Source of the DNA: Hofstenia miamia
Lineage: Eukaryota > Xenacoelomorpha > Acoela
NCBI GenBank assembly: GCA_004352715.1
Contig: SCFE01000067.1
Coordinates: 1,206,348-1,270,347 of the forward strand
Direction of reading: 5' to 3'
DNA: 64,000 nt
How positions within the stretch are numbered: the stretch's first letter is position 1; each line of letters starts with the position of its first letter. Under the pieces are notes generated by a model. The model was not told where the DNA came from and did not search any database. It saw only the letters and a list, made by a program, of their open reading frames with translations. The position numbers were made by a program, and so were the translations under genes. Below, piece after piece: positions 51,201 to 59,589 of this stretch.

Positions 51201-54200
51201 CTTGGAGTCCAATTCAGTCGCCATCCAGAACTTAATACCAAACTTGTCTGGTTTGTTTGGCATATACTGTAGAAACTTACATCGAGCTTTCGTAGGGAAC
51301 AACTGTTCATCAATGGCTATCGACTCCCCAGGCACATAAGCTTTTTGGCTATTTTCAACAAAGCGATCCAACACTTCGGATAGTAAAGCAAATTTGTCTG
51401 TTTTCAATCTCTCTGATCTATGTGAGCGTACATCAAAACGTATGAACTTTTTTAGCTCACGAAAACGATTCCTTGACATTGTATTGATGAAAATATTCGA
51501 TCCATACTCATTTGACCAGAGTAAATCAAGAGGGAAAGTATTTTGATTCATAAGTCCTCGCATAAAAAGTAAACCAATAAATCCGTCTATTTCTTCTATT
51601 GTGAATAATTTTTGAACATTTTTATTTCGAGCAAAGTCATTCGTACAGTTCAAAATATGGCATAAACAACCGTCGTCTATTAGAAGACGCCATGCGTCCA
51701 CTGGAGATTTGATATTTCTGCAATATGGACTAGGTCCCTGTTTAGCTCTGAAAATATTATGAGCAGGTAATCTTCCTACTGGTCCACTAGTAACGGTGAT
51801 CCAATTAGTTCCATCCTTTGATATAGTATTTGGCGTGTCACTTGCTTCATCTATACTATACTGAGTTTCTGTAATATCTTCGATATCTCCATCACTCTCG
51901 TCTTCGTTATTGACAACATAATCATCATCTACAGTATTTTGGCATTTATCAGCAGTTTCGGATTCAGTGCTGCTTTCTGATTCATCACCACTATCATCCT
52001 CATCTAGATTTGTAAAATATTCGATGGCTTTTTCAGCTGTGATACGTCTATTCATGATTGCAAGAACTTGTAAGTATAACAATATACAAAGAGTACTTCA
52101 AGTACAAATACGTCAAAACTATGATTTCGTCATAATTGACAGTAATGACGTCATGAAATCATCAGATGTCGAAAGTAATAAAATCATTGGATAAATATTG
52201 TGTAATTTTTACGTTATGTCAATTTCATTAAATAAATATAGTTGTCTAAGCCTTGTATTGTATGATAGGGTCAAATGACCCATCTTGGCTGTTCGAGGTA
52301 TATTCATACATCGGCTGTTCTAGTGTTAATTACATTATCATCTTGTTGTTTGCAGGCATGTCTCCACTTTCCTTAGTACTATAAAATGTAGTATATTTGC
52401 TTTTAAATTTATTTTCTGTAAAGTTTAATCTAATATTCTTAGAACTGGTACATCAATAAAAATGGTTAAAAGTGTTTGACAGTAACTCATTATTAAAGTG
52501 GTGCTTTTTGTGTAAATTGAGAGCGAAGGTGTTTGAGAGTTAGTTTAGTACTATAAAGGCTCCACTGATTTAAGTACTAAGCTGATCAAAATACAGGTAG
52601 TAAGAAATTGAAAACTATTCAGTTTGTAAGTCAAACGAATTTCGAATGCTGCCAATGCTTTAGTCGTTGACAATATTTTTTAGTTTTTTACAAAATGGGA
52701 CTTTTGTCTGACTAAAGTTGTTTTTAAATATCAATTGGTGACTTTTGCTAAAACATTAATTTTATAGTTGGAATCATCTGCATATATATCAAGCTGTACA
52801 TTAATATTTTAATTATATTTATTAGTAATTGGTTATTTAGAAAGGACCTCCTAAAACTTATGGCCAATTGAGAGGTCTCATTCTCAGAGATCACCTTATT
52901 ATTTTAATGCAGAGAAAGGTTTTCATAGAAACTGCGGTTGATCACGTCAACACACTCAATATCAAGCATCTCCGTGATGTCTACCCTCGCTTCCCTAGTA
53001 TTCATGTAAGACTATTTTGGATAGATATAAACATTTTGCATTTAAAGAAGCTTTTGTGAGAGTTCGTCCAAAAGTCACTAGAAGCTCATTTTTTTAATTT
53101 TATCCTTAGTAAATATTACATTTCTCACATTGCATTTGCACTTTAAAAGCAGTTTTGCCAAATGTCTCAATTTCCCAATATTCATGTACATGTAAATATT
53201 TTTACGTAAGTATGGAAATCACGTTGTAGCAATATTTGGATGAGCATTCTTTAACAAACATTCAAGCTGCCTATCATTTTAGAAAGAGCCTACAACTATC
53301 CAGGTTACGTGTTTAAAATTGCAACCAATTTCATAATTGGAAATGACGTCATATTAATCACTTTTGTTAATGCCATCACCACCTGCTTCAATATTAGGTA
53401 CGAATCAAGAATAAAAGGTATTTTAATCTCCTCAATATCCATATTCTATATATAATAACCGGGGTGATGTTTTATCCTAAGAATTTCAAATTTTACCCCA
53501 AATTAGTTTAGAATTTTAATTTTATCACCACCTAGCAAATTGAGCAATATAAAAAAATTAGTCACATTTTATTATAATGATTAAAATGAAAAGTAAAATA
53601 TTTGCATACTTTTTCACCTCAAAGAATTCCTTTCTTCAGAGAGCAGTTTTTAGCGTAGAAAATCTTCTGTTACTGTTGCAGTAAGTTGGGCTGCAACATT
53701 CCAATTCCATTTTAAAATTCAAAAATTTGATATCCTTTTCTGCTTCAAATATAGTATAATCAGTTAAAACATAAATTTTAACTATAACTAAAAAGCTAAA
53801 TTTTTAATTAGTTTATACATTTAAAACTAAGTCGATTGTGTAAATGCGTTATTTTATTTGTATATTTCAAACTGCTATGGGTTTGCAATTGTTTTCAACA
53901 TTTTTAAGTCTTGGTCTCTAATAATAACTTAATAGTATGTTCACTGGATCTTTATGATTGTGGATTGCGTACGGTTCTATAAATTTCCACCTTTTTGGAA
54001 ACATTTAAATGAATATTTCATTCAAATGTTAATATCCAACTAACCATTTCTGAATATGTTTGCTGAGATATCAATGTTTTACGCATTCTTCTAAAGAGTT
54101 GGGGCAAAACCCAAGGAACATATATAATATAAAATTTAGTCGTTACAAGAAAATTGCGAATTTCATCACTAATTTTCGTGCCAAACCAGATTCGAATGGA

Positions 54201-57200
54201 TTGAAATTTGTCGAACTGAAAAATATGCCGTTTTTAAAATTTCTATTTTGAAGTTCTAAATGCTTGTAACCAATTTAAGGAATCTAAATTAAGATTTCGT
54301 TTCTGTACATAGTAATGCAGAGTAATTTTCATAGTAGAACAGTGAAATTTAAAAAATTGCCCATTGACCTTTTAAGGATTTTCTAAAAATCCATAAAACA
54401 ATTTTTAAATTGTCAAAAAGTTTACAATTTAATAAGAAATTTGTGCTCGTTTAAGGATAGTTCTGTGTGGTAAAACAACTCGTTTGTCATCTTTGACATT
54501 AAGCTGGCATTTTGTTTTGATAGAAACTAAAGATGAAAAAGCAGACACCAATTCCAAATTTCAGAAACATTTTCAGGATGTATTTGTCCACATTCCCGCA
54601 AAGTTCCATAATTTGCATTATTTCCTCAAAAATCACCTTTGAATGTCATCATCAATAAAATCTTCTTGAATACCAATGTAACCCGTTGGCAGTGATTTAG
54701 CGAAGCAATGATTATTAATGAATTGGAATTTTTCAATAATCTTTTATATCAGGAAAATAATGAGGTACTTTCATTATTTATATAAATATGCTTTTTGAAA
54801 TTCTAAACAGTATCACCATAAGTGTTTGCCACTTCATCATGAGTTGAAATTGCGTTCAGAACTTTTTGTCGAACTAATATTACACAACTAATCTTTGAAG
54901 CATAGCTGGAGCCCTATCTGTGCAGACTCCAGTCAGAATGTTCAATTTAATAAAGTTTCTTAGAAAATTCTTCTATGAGGACAGTTAGGCTAAATTACTG
55001 TCATCAAGCTAAGAAAGTGGAACTTTTATTTAAACAACATCTTTTTCGAGCCATAGTATAACAAATATAAAATAGTGAATTATTTTTAAATTAGATAATA
55101 AATATTAAGTAACAATAATTATTTAGCAATCACTCATACATTTAATTTGATGCAAAAACATTCTCTTTTTGCAAGAATGTTGTTAGCAATGAAACTACCG
55201 ATAATGTATTTGCGGAATTGATTATTCTGACGTTTATCAAATACGTAATTCAAATTTGATAACCTTTTTACGTAAATTTTGCTTGTTATTTACATCTCAA
55301 ATCTCAACCAAAATACCACAATGTATGTAATTTGCTTATCTCTGCAAAACGAAATGAAATGTAAAATTCAGTAATAAAACATTTTATGTATTGCACTGTT
55401 CATAATTTGTTTTAAATCAATTTCCTTCTTAGATACCCATGACCCCTATATGTATTCGTATCATTTTCTTGAAAAGTGGTTTTAGCTCTCGGATCGTTGG
55501 TGACGTGAGTTCCATGTTGAAAAAACCCGGTTGACTCAAGCACCTTCCTGCCCAAATTATTTTTATTTTATCCTACTGATAGTGTCTTGTGCCTCATAAA
55601 GGTGCATAAGCTCTACACTATGAATTGGTTTAGATAATTTGCATAATTTATCGATTAATATGTCTGTCAACAATGCTAATTCAATTGTGTTGAAATTCGA
55701 ATTGCATTATGTACCTAAATTCAAAAAACGTGTCATATATCACATTAAATAAGGCCTGCCTACTATCACCACCAATTTAGTAGCAATATACCGTAAGTCC
55801 TCGTGAATAAGTCGCACCTCAAAATTTGAAGGTATACAGGTATACAGCAGATAGTCGCATCAACCATGCTTCACTAATATTATCCTTTCCCATATAAGTT
55901 TTTCAATTCATTTAAGTCCTCCTGATTCCAAGCATTCAATCTGCAAAACAATACAATTCTACCCGATTAATGCAATTGTAAAGCATGTTAAATTTTGTTA
56001 CACATTTTCTTTAACAATGTATTTCTTACTGATAGTTGGCAATCCTAATACTTTTAAAGGATAAAAAATTGATAAAAACATCAAAGATAGTTTTTGTCTT
56101 ACATTAAAACCGACGACATCATCGAGACACCATCTAGATAATGTTGTGAATCTAAACAGTAATGCACCATAAGGCGAAAGTTTTCGGGCATCCAGTTGAG
56201 ATCCATTTGATACTTCTCCACTTGTTAAATTTTTAATGAAGAAATGAAGACTAATGCTTTGGAAGAGTAAACTCGGACTTCACTTCGACCAGGCTGTGAA
56301 ACAAAAAAGTTGACTATATCACGAAATTCGTTTTCAATCTATCCTTTAGTTGAAAGCAATCAATGACATCTGTAGAGCACAAGCAGCTCGCGAAGTCATG
56401 TCTGAAGGAAATGTGAAGTGATCAATTGCTTGGTTGCATTTATATCACAGGTCAGATTTGAAATTTGACATTTCAGATTGAACCAAGTTTCACACTTCAT
56501 TGTAGATTTCAAAGCGTTTGATAATGTTATAATTCCTGAATGTGTTAAACTATGGTAAAGAAATTCATTACTGATTACAAGCATAAAGTACATGTAAACG
56601 GTATTATCTCGAACAATCAATTAAGAAAGGGTCATGTACCGTTTTGTCTTTATATTGCAGACTGGTGTAAAATTTGTTCACAAATGAATTATGAAGTTCA
56701 CCTGCAATTGTAAAGTATTAGAAGTTCTTCTATAACAGCAGCCCTATCAAACCGAAGAGGAATTTGAAAATAGAAAGGTTGGTTCAAGCGGCACAGTATA
56801 ACGATAAATTTTTGTAAAACTAAAATATTTTGCAACATCGAACACGCTATTTCTTCCTAATGAGGATTTTCAACCATCTAATGCTCTGCGTCAACAAAAT
56901 GGTAAGAACACCAAGGACACTCCAATTAATTGCAATAAACTTAATACATATTGTAAATGTGCTTGCATATATCTGGAATTGTAATCATTATGCATTCTGA
57001 TTCTTTACAAATTTTTGTATGACTGTTTGGATTAAAGTAACTATTTAGGAAATAGAGTTGACAGATGTTGAAAAGACATACACTATAAACCTCGTTCCTT
57101 ACATGAACCCATCTCCTTATACTGTCACTCAGGTAAGTGCATATATCTTTCCCCTAGCAACTTTTCAAAAAATTGATACTATAACTTCATTTTTGCTATA

Positions 57201-57542
57201 ACCGCTGTGTCGCTCTATAAAGGTTTAATTGCATCCTACCGCTTTGTCAAATTGTTAGAATTTTTCAGTTTTTGTTGTTTTCTTGTTAGATTTTTAAACA
57301 ATCAATAATAAGCTCTGTAGTTTTATTGTAATAATAATTATTATTATAATAATGACGTTTAGGATGCATCCCTCAACAAAGTTTTTCGGGTTTTCCGTGC
57401 TTTAGGACTTCGCCATCTCACTGTGGTAAATAACGAAAACCAAGTTGTAGGTATGGTTACTCGTAAAGACTTAGCAAGGTATAAAGAGAAGAAATCGAAA
57501 ACGGGTCTGAATATTGAAGAGTTGATGTACTCTAAGAATTAA
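22343..57542 (+). CDS. CLCN7: ClC-7 lysosomal chloride/proton exchanger, 17 exons
   Basis: A complete ClC-7 orthologue of about 763 residues (human about 805). ClC-7 exchanges 2 Cl- for 1 H+ in the lysosomal membrane, in animals with the partner Ostm1. Exons: 22343-22393, 22587-22667, 23083-23148, 23197-23335, 24939-25129, 25664-25810, 26067-26160, 30170-30345, 31520-31635, 36633-36777, 36817-36910, 37294-37463, 41814-42082, 45742-45865, 52841-53005, 57049-57132, 57363-57542. All junctions keep phase. Residues 6-11 (ERTPLL) form an acidic dileucine sorting signal. GSGIP is at 154-158, the gating Glu in GKEGP at E198, the proton Glu at E265 (LEEG), GLFVP at 463-467, and the pore Tyr at Y531. 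CBS1 spans about 580-660 and CBS2 about 695-750. The end ([24 protein letters not shown]) is ClC-7-specific. Segment 457-468 ([12 protein letters not shown]) reads more like ClC-6. An in-frame TAG precedes the ATG. Least certain: the exon 3/4 junction. Confidence 0.95.
22587..22667 (+). CDS. CLCN7: CLCN7 exon 2
   Basis: 27 codons between acceptor TTTTAG and donor GTAATA, phase 0 at both ends. It ends in QYE, which joins the SLDYE of exon 3 to rebuild the conserved YESLDY motif of ClC-7. Confidence 0.8.
23083..23148 (+). CDS. CLCN7: CLCN7 exon 3
   Basis: 22 codons starting SLDYEVCEN, equivalent to ESLDYDNSEN in vertebrate ClC-7. Acceptor is TTTTTAG. The donor GTACTT at 23149 gives phase 0. 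An alternative donor GTGGTC at 23139 would pair with an acceptor ending at 23228 and drop 14 residues. Confidence 0.75.
23197..23335 (+). CDS. CLCN7: CLCN7 exon 4 (first membrane helix)
   Basis: It follows a 48-nt intron with acceptor AAATAG. It encodes [22 protein letters not shown], the start of the CLC membrane domain, and ends phase 1 before GTAAGT. This start keeps residues ([12 protein letters not shown]) that align in length with the human stretch before KRW. A shorter version from 23229 is the alternative. Confidence 0.75.
24939..25129 (+). CDS. CLCN7: CLCN7 exon 5 (GSGIP filter)
   Basis: Acceptor ATTTTTAG, donor GTTTGT; it enters in phase 1 and ends in phase 0. It contains [20 protein letters not shown], the first Cl- binding segment. 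The Ser of GSGIP, rather than Pro, is the form linked to chloride selectivity in CLC proteins. Confidence 0.92.
25664..25810 (+). CDS. CLCN7: CLCN7 exon 6 (gating glutamate)
   Basis: Phase 0 at both ends. It contains [15 protein letters not shown] with the gating glutamate, and IAAGISQG as in ClC-7. The donor GTCTAT after TTTGGG is weak but keeps frame with exon 7. Confidence 0.9.
26067..26160 (+). CDS. CLCN7: CLCN7 exon 7
   Basis: Acceptor GTTTAG, donor GTAACT, phase 1 end. It encodes [18 protein letters not shown] and AAAFGAPVG, closely matching the cytosolic loop and helix of ClC-7. Confidence 0.93.
26709..27474. other. Assembly gap (766 N) in CLCN7 intron 7
   Basis: The gap is bounded on the left by an (AT)n tract. 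It lies wholly inside intron 7 (26161-30169) and costs no coding sequence, since exons 7 and 8 join in phase with the family alignment intact. Confidence 0.95.
27826..27955 (+). repeat. Minisatellite, about 32-bp unit, five copies
   Basis: Units starting TACTTAGCGCCCGTATA... recur at about 27826, 27858, 27876, 27907 and 27938, with one short unit and point differences. The core TTAGCGCCCGTATATGTTTG is GC-rich against the AT-rich intron. It runs into an (AT)n tract at 27957-27976. It lies in CLCN7 intron 7. Confidence 0.85.
29495..29660 (+). pseudogene. Tc1/mariner transposase C-terminal fragment
   Basis: The + strand reads DINLVKNL then a stop, then [12 protein letters not shown], matching the SPDLNPIENLWxxLK region around the catalytic acidic residue of Tc1-like transposases. 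It has stops and is bounded by unrelated intron sequence (CLCN7 intron 7). No inverted repeats were found. Confidence 0.6.
30170..30345 (+). CDS. CLCN7: CLCN7 exon 8 (proton glutamate)
   Basis: Acceptor TTATTTAG, donor GTAAGT. It encodes [15 protein letters not shown] with the proton glutamate (equivalent to human E314), then [11 protein letters not shown] and GLINFGQF, as in ClC-7. Confidence 0.95.
30822..31485 (-). mobile_element. piggyBac deletion derivative (intron 8)
   Basis: It begins TTAACCCTCTCCAGG and ends CTGCAGAGGGTTAA, giving TTAA target sites at both ends and a short inverted CCCTCT terminus, the piggyBac hallmark. Inside, the - strand (about 31130-31260) encodes an acidic stretch (EIISDEDE) followed by more Glu/Asp, like the transposase N-terminus. 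The rest of the transposase is missing. Confidence 0.7.
31520..31635 (+). CDS. CLCN7: CLCN7 exon 9
   Basis: Acceptor ATCTTAG, donor GTAAGT, phase 2 end. It encodes [20 protein letters not shown], the membrane helix after the first half of the domain. Confidence 0.93.
34930..35090 (-). pseudogene. Tc1/mariner transposase N-terminal fragment
   Basis: The - strand encodes [20 protein letters not shown] then PRKSDFRED. This corresponds to the linker between the two helix-turn-helix domains, with the GRPR minor-groove motif, of Tc1-like transposases. It is interrupted by a stop and lies in CLCN7 intron 9. The flanks could not be delimited. Confidence 0.6.
36229..36258. repeat. (AT)n microsatellite
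   Basis: A perfect alternating AT run of about 30 bases in CLCN7 intron 9. Similar short (AT)n runs flank three of the assembly gaps. Confidence 0.9.
36633..36777 (+). CDS. CLCN7: CLCN7 exon 10
   Basis: Acceptor AAATTTAG, donor GTAGCC. It encodes [20 protein letters not shown] and CDDCKPVG, matching the RPCLQVIEAVLVA ... RDCQPL region of human ClC-7. It is followed by an intron of only 39 nt. Confidence 0.92.
36817..36910 (+). CDS. CLCN7: CLCN7 exon 11
   Basis: It encodes [11 protein letters not shown] and [11 protein letters not shown], matching LFCADGEYNSM and TPEKSVVSLFH. Acceptor GTGATAG, donor GTAGGG, phase 1 end. Confidence 0.93.
37294..37463 (+). CDS. CLCN7: CLCN7 exon 12 (GLFVP filter)
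   Basis: Acceptor TTTTTAACAG, donor GTAAGT. It encodes [20 protein letters not shown] and [10 protein letters not shown]. The second half is ClC-7-like; the VPSGLFVPS core matches the ClC-6 form. Confidence 0.94.
38833..39753. repeat. 460-bp direct duplication around a single N
   Basis: Bases 38833-39292 appear identical to 39294-39753 (offset 461), separated only by one N at 39293. No point difference was seen between the copies, and the two 64-codon open frames inside (39076-39270 and 39537-39731) have the same translation. This fits two contigs whose overlap was not merged far better than a real tandem duplication. It is in CLCN7 intron 12 and does not affect exons. Confidence 0.85.
41814..42082 (+). 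CDS. CLCN7: CLCN7 exon 13 (pore tyrosine)
   Basis: Acceptor CATATTTTAG, donor GTATAT, phase 2 end. It encodes [20 protein letters not shown], the helix with the pore tyrosine in [16 protein letters not shown], and the linker ([12 protein letters not shown]) leading to the CBS domains. Confidence 0.95.
45742..45865 (+). CDS. CLCN7: CLCN7 exon 14 (CBS1)
   Basis: Acceptor TATTTAG, donor GTAGGC. It starts the first CBS domain: [20 protein letters not shown] and NHNGFPVV match [20 protein letters not shown] and NHNGFPVV of human ClC-7. Confidence 0.95.
46980..47890 (-). pseudogene. Decayed piggyBac transposase (intron 14)
   Basis: On the - strand there is an acidic N-terminal stretch ([16 protein letters not shown] and following D/E runs at about 47730-47840), then degenerate core text. 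[17 protein letters not shown] (about 47250-47300) is the conserved piggyBac region just before the first catalytic Asp. Frames are broken several times and the DDD residues were not recovered. It differs from the intact piggyBac at 50027, so it is a separate family. Confidence 0.65.
48378..49619 (+). mobile_element. Tc1-like transposon with IR/DR ends (intron 14)
   Basis: The ends are inverted: TACAATACTGGAAAAAAG on the left and the reverse complement TACAGTACTGGAAATATG on the right, each next to a TA. A second inverted pair with the core ATTCGGCCACTTCAAA lies about 190 bp inside each end (about 48571 and 49418) and shares ATTCGGCCAC with the left outer end. This inner/outer arrangement is the IR/DR structure of Sleeping Beauty-type Tc1 elements. 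It encloses a broken transposase. It sits in the sense direction of CLCN7. Confidence 0.8.
48647..49334 (+). pseudogene. Tc1-like transposase, frameshifted
   Basis: The first frame (48647-48946) has a helix-turn-helix ([20 protein letters not shown] then VGDIIRRF). After frame changes, [13 protein letters not shown] (about 49010-49050) gives the second catalytic Asp region. [17 protein letters not shown] (about 49110-49160) gives the DDE/DD34E acidic residue. The block between the DNA-binding part and the QQDGAP motif is much shortened, so the first catalytic Asp is probably lost. It is not functional. Confidence 0.8.
50027..52329 (-). mobile_element. Apparently intact piggyBac transposon (intron 14)
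   Basis: The element is bounded by TTAA at 50027-50030 and 52326-52329. Terminal inverted repeats are TTAACACTAGAACATCC on the left and TTAACACTAGAACAGCC (reverse complement of the right end). Palindromic 14-mers of the form GGGTCAnnTGACCC occur at 50049-50062, 50227-50240 and 52268-52281 and may be transposase contact sites. A single uninterrupted transposase gene fills the interior, antisense to CLCN7. Insertion at TTAA with retained ends and an open frame suggests recent activity. Confidence 0.9.
50391..52082 (-). CDS. piggyBac transposase, full length
   Basis: An uninterrupted frame of 563 codons, close to the usual piggyBac length (about 590). It catalyses cut-and-paste transposition at TTAA. 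The first ~90 residues are strongly acidic ([18 protein letters not shown]). The RNase H-fold core has the DDD triad at D258 ([10 protein letters not shown]), D335 (VTCDNFF) and D431 (CGVDVMDSM), with the conserved insertion-domain Trp W449. The C-terminus (531-563) is a Cys-rich zinc domain ([20 protein letters not shown]), as in active piggyBac proteins. The likely start is either M1 or M10 ([10 protein letters not shown]); M10 fits the family better. It lies between matching terminal repeats, antisense in CLCN7 intron 14. Confidence 0.93.
   Translation of the reverse strand: MLYLQVLAIMNRRITAEKAIEYFTNLDEDDSGDESESSTESETADKCQNTVDDDYVVNNEDESDGDIEDITETQYSIDEASDTPNTISKDGTNWITVTSGPVGRLPAHNIFRAKQGPSPYCRNIKSPVDAWRLLIDDGCLCHILNCTNDFARNKNVQKLFTIEEIDGFIGLLFMRGLMNQNTFPLDLLWSNEYGSNIFINTMSRNRFRELKKFIRFDVRSHRSERLKTDKFALLSEVLDRFVENSQKAYVPGESIAIDEQLFPTKARCKFLQYMPNKPDKFGIKFWMATELDSKYCINIIPYVGRDDTRQTSLGTHVVMKLMQPYFGKGYNVTCDNFFTCKDLAQKLLDKQISIVGTVRQNRREVPKTNKMKLYDSITYQCDSIQLVKYQAKLNKVVHVLSTLHKGLQCETSGKKKPESIIYYNKNKCGVDVMDSMCRQMTTKAGCRRWPLAAFYNILDISGINSWILYKKVSGCKISRREFLLQLSRELTDKLRKKRSEKDITNAQSHSLNKRIRCEVRSHCKRNKTSTLCIACNKPTCGNCMAKICSKCKQSTRLHCCPTC
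52841..53005 (+). CDS. CLCN7: CLCN7 exon 15 (CBS1 end)
   Basis: Acceptor GTTATTTAG, donor GTAAGA, phase 0 at both ends. It encodes [19 protein letters not shown] and [11 protein letters not shown], matching LQGLILRSQLIVLLKHKVF and RDAYPRFPPI. Confidence 0.95.
55793..56400 (-). mobile_element. Possible Tigger/pogo-like remnant (intron 15)
   Basis: GTAAGTCCTCGTGAATAAGTCGCAC at about 55795 (quoted across its two halves, CTCGTGAATAAGTCGCAC being the informative part) resembles a pogo/Tigger terminus. The - strand through 56400 reads as broken coding sequence without a motif that could be fixed. No opposite terminus was located. Low certainty. Confidence 0.3.
57049..57132 (+). CDS. CLCN7: CLCN7 exon 16 (CBS2 start)
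   Basis: 28 codons, acceptor CTATTTAG, donor GTAAGT. It ends [11 protein letters not shown], the conserved start of CBS2 ([10 protein letters not shown] in human). Confidence 0.95.
57363..57542 (+). CDS. CLCN7: CLCN7 exon 17 (CBS2 end, stop)
   Basis: 59 codons plus [34 protein letters not shown] and IEELM match the ClC-7 C-terminus almost residue for residue. No downstream exon is required. Confidence 0.97.
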   Translation, partial: DASLNKVFRVFRALGLRHLTVVNNENQVVGMVTRKDLARYKEKKSKTGLNIEELMYSKN

Positions 57543-58195
57543 TTTTTTAATGTATTTTTCAATTGTCGTGTCATTTATTAATTGTGCAATTTTGTCTTTT
57601 ATTTATAGTTCATCCTTTTTTATGTATTTTATTTATACTTAAGAAAAATGTTGCTCTTGTTTTATTTATTAAATAAGTGATGTTTTTAACCTTGTAAGCA
57701 TTCTTAATTATTTTTATCAATTATGGAGAAAAACTTACAAATTAGCGAACAAACTGCATTAATTTGTGCAGATGAACTTTTGGCGACGTTCTTTACTAGG
57801 TTTTACGATATGCCTGTGAATTTCTTTTCATTTCGGTTTTTACAAAATATTTAAAGGCCCTTATATCCTAAATATTAATATCGAATTACGCATGGAATTT
57901 CCTAGCATGTCACTCCCAATGTTGATTACATCTTTTAACTTTCAAATGCGCACAAGAGAGATTCAATTTATCTCACATTTGTTTATTTCATTTTCTTTCA
58001 ATTTTTTTGAGTAATATACGTTTATTTTAGACATCCAAAGACGTTCAGAGTTATTTTTCGAATACTATGCTTATTCTGACGTCCTAGTTGAAACTTAACT
58101 ACTCTTGAAACACGGCTACATACCTATTTTCTTGGTATTGCACACTAATTAAACACCATTGCTTTCGTTATTTTGTTCAATTTGATTATTCAACG
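57543..58195. other. CLCN7 3' UTR and downstream flank
   Basis: T-rich sequence following the CLCN7 stop. No canonical AATAAA was found close to the stop; the nearest A-rich candidate is ATTAAATAAG near 57670. No other gene is supported. Confidence 0.5.
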
Positions 58196-58203
58196 TATTC
58201 AAT

Positions 58204-58818
58204 TCCATGCTAGAGATGAAAGGGGACCAAGTCGATCATATATTTTGTTGAAAGTGTATACCCATGAGAAACATTTTTAAAGTGGATCAGTAGAATAAAT
58301 AACGTCCATTAATAATGGACAGAGGTGAACTTTGGGTAATTGGGGCATGGCAGTCTGCGGCAGGTATAGACATGAGTAAAAATGGGGTGAAGCACAACGA
58401 ACGACACTACATTAGAGCGTATTGGAAAATTGAATTTGTATATTGAAATTTTGCGTTGGTGTCATTTACTCTTCAAAGTTTTAATTTTTCAATTTCAGTG
58501 TGTAGATTTTATCATAAGTGTTCAATATACCTAATTTTGGCCTGGTATTGGAAAAATTTAAGAAACTTATTGTCCAGCATCAAAATTGAGCGAATTGACA
58601 TTCGTTTAAAGTATTGGTAAGTTTTGTGGGCGTGAGTAAAACTTTTAGCGCATGTCTATCTGCTGCAGACTCTGTCCTGTCCCACTATCCCATGTTCAAC
58701 ACTGTCCCATATTAACCGATGTTATATTCTACTGCTCCTCTTTAAAAATGTTTGCTTCATGGGTATCAACTTTCGACAGTGTATTGGTCGACCTAGCCCT
58801 CTTTCATCTCTGACATGG
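58204..58818. mobile_element. MITE with long inverted repeats and 8-bp target duplication
   Basis: The arms are inverted repeats of at least 85 bp (left CCATGCTAGAGATGAAAG, right reverse complement CCATGTCAGAGATGAAAG). A second inverted block lies inside (GGCAGTCTGCGGCAGGTATA against its partner near 58670). The 8-bp sequence TATTCAAT flanks it exactly on both sides (58196-58203 and 58819-58826). There is no coding capacity. An 8-bp duplication suits hAT or P superfamilies; the termini do not decide between them. Confidence 0.85.
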
Positions 58819-58826
58819 TATTCAAT

Positions 58827-59485
58827 GCACTGCATAATGAAATTAAACAAAAGAAAAGGAGATCAATGGGTTTTAATTAGTTCGCACTTACCTAAACAAT
58901 AGGTATATCCCTGTGTTTCAAGAATAATTTAACTTCAATACAAAGATTGTCATGAAAATGTTTCTTTTCGATGAGTAAGCAAAGCCGTATAGATATTTAT
59001 TGCAGTGACTGAATCAAATTTAGTGTTTTCAACGATATCTCATCAGAAAAAAGGACTACTTTTGCGGAAGCGAGTTATAAAGTATTAATGAAACCTTTTA
59101 ATTTAAGAATTTTAAGGATTCAAATATATATTGACTTGCAAGTTCATATGCAGTTTCTTCCCTCTAAATTTACTTGATTTTATAACATATTAAGTTTCAC
59201 TTAATGTTCATAATTGGTAACAATCGTTCATGTATATAACTCTTTTTCGTATATACTTGGTTAAAATCATCTAATTAAAATACTGTAAATGGTTTTGAGA
59301 TGTTTTGCTTCGGTATTCTTTAAAGTTTTTACATTATAACTTAGTCCACAATCTTTGAGTTGTTTTGAAATAGTTGAATATCCGACATAATCCACAACAA
59401 CGGTTTGAATCATATATTATAGTGGATTTATCCGACATCTTTGCAAATTTTAAGTCAGGATTTGCATTAATTTGTCAATCTAATA
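58827..59485. other. Intergenic, nothing recognised
   Basis: AT-rich DNA without a supported feature between the MITE and the inverted-repeat-bounded RT unit. Confidence 0.6.
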
Positions 59486-59589
59486 ATATAAAGATACAAT
59501 AAAGCACATTTTACAAAATTACTATTACAAAAATAGAATATTTAAGAATCACCAAATATAAAATATAATTATTAAGTATTTTCAAACAC

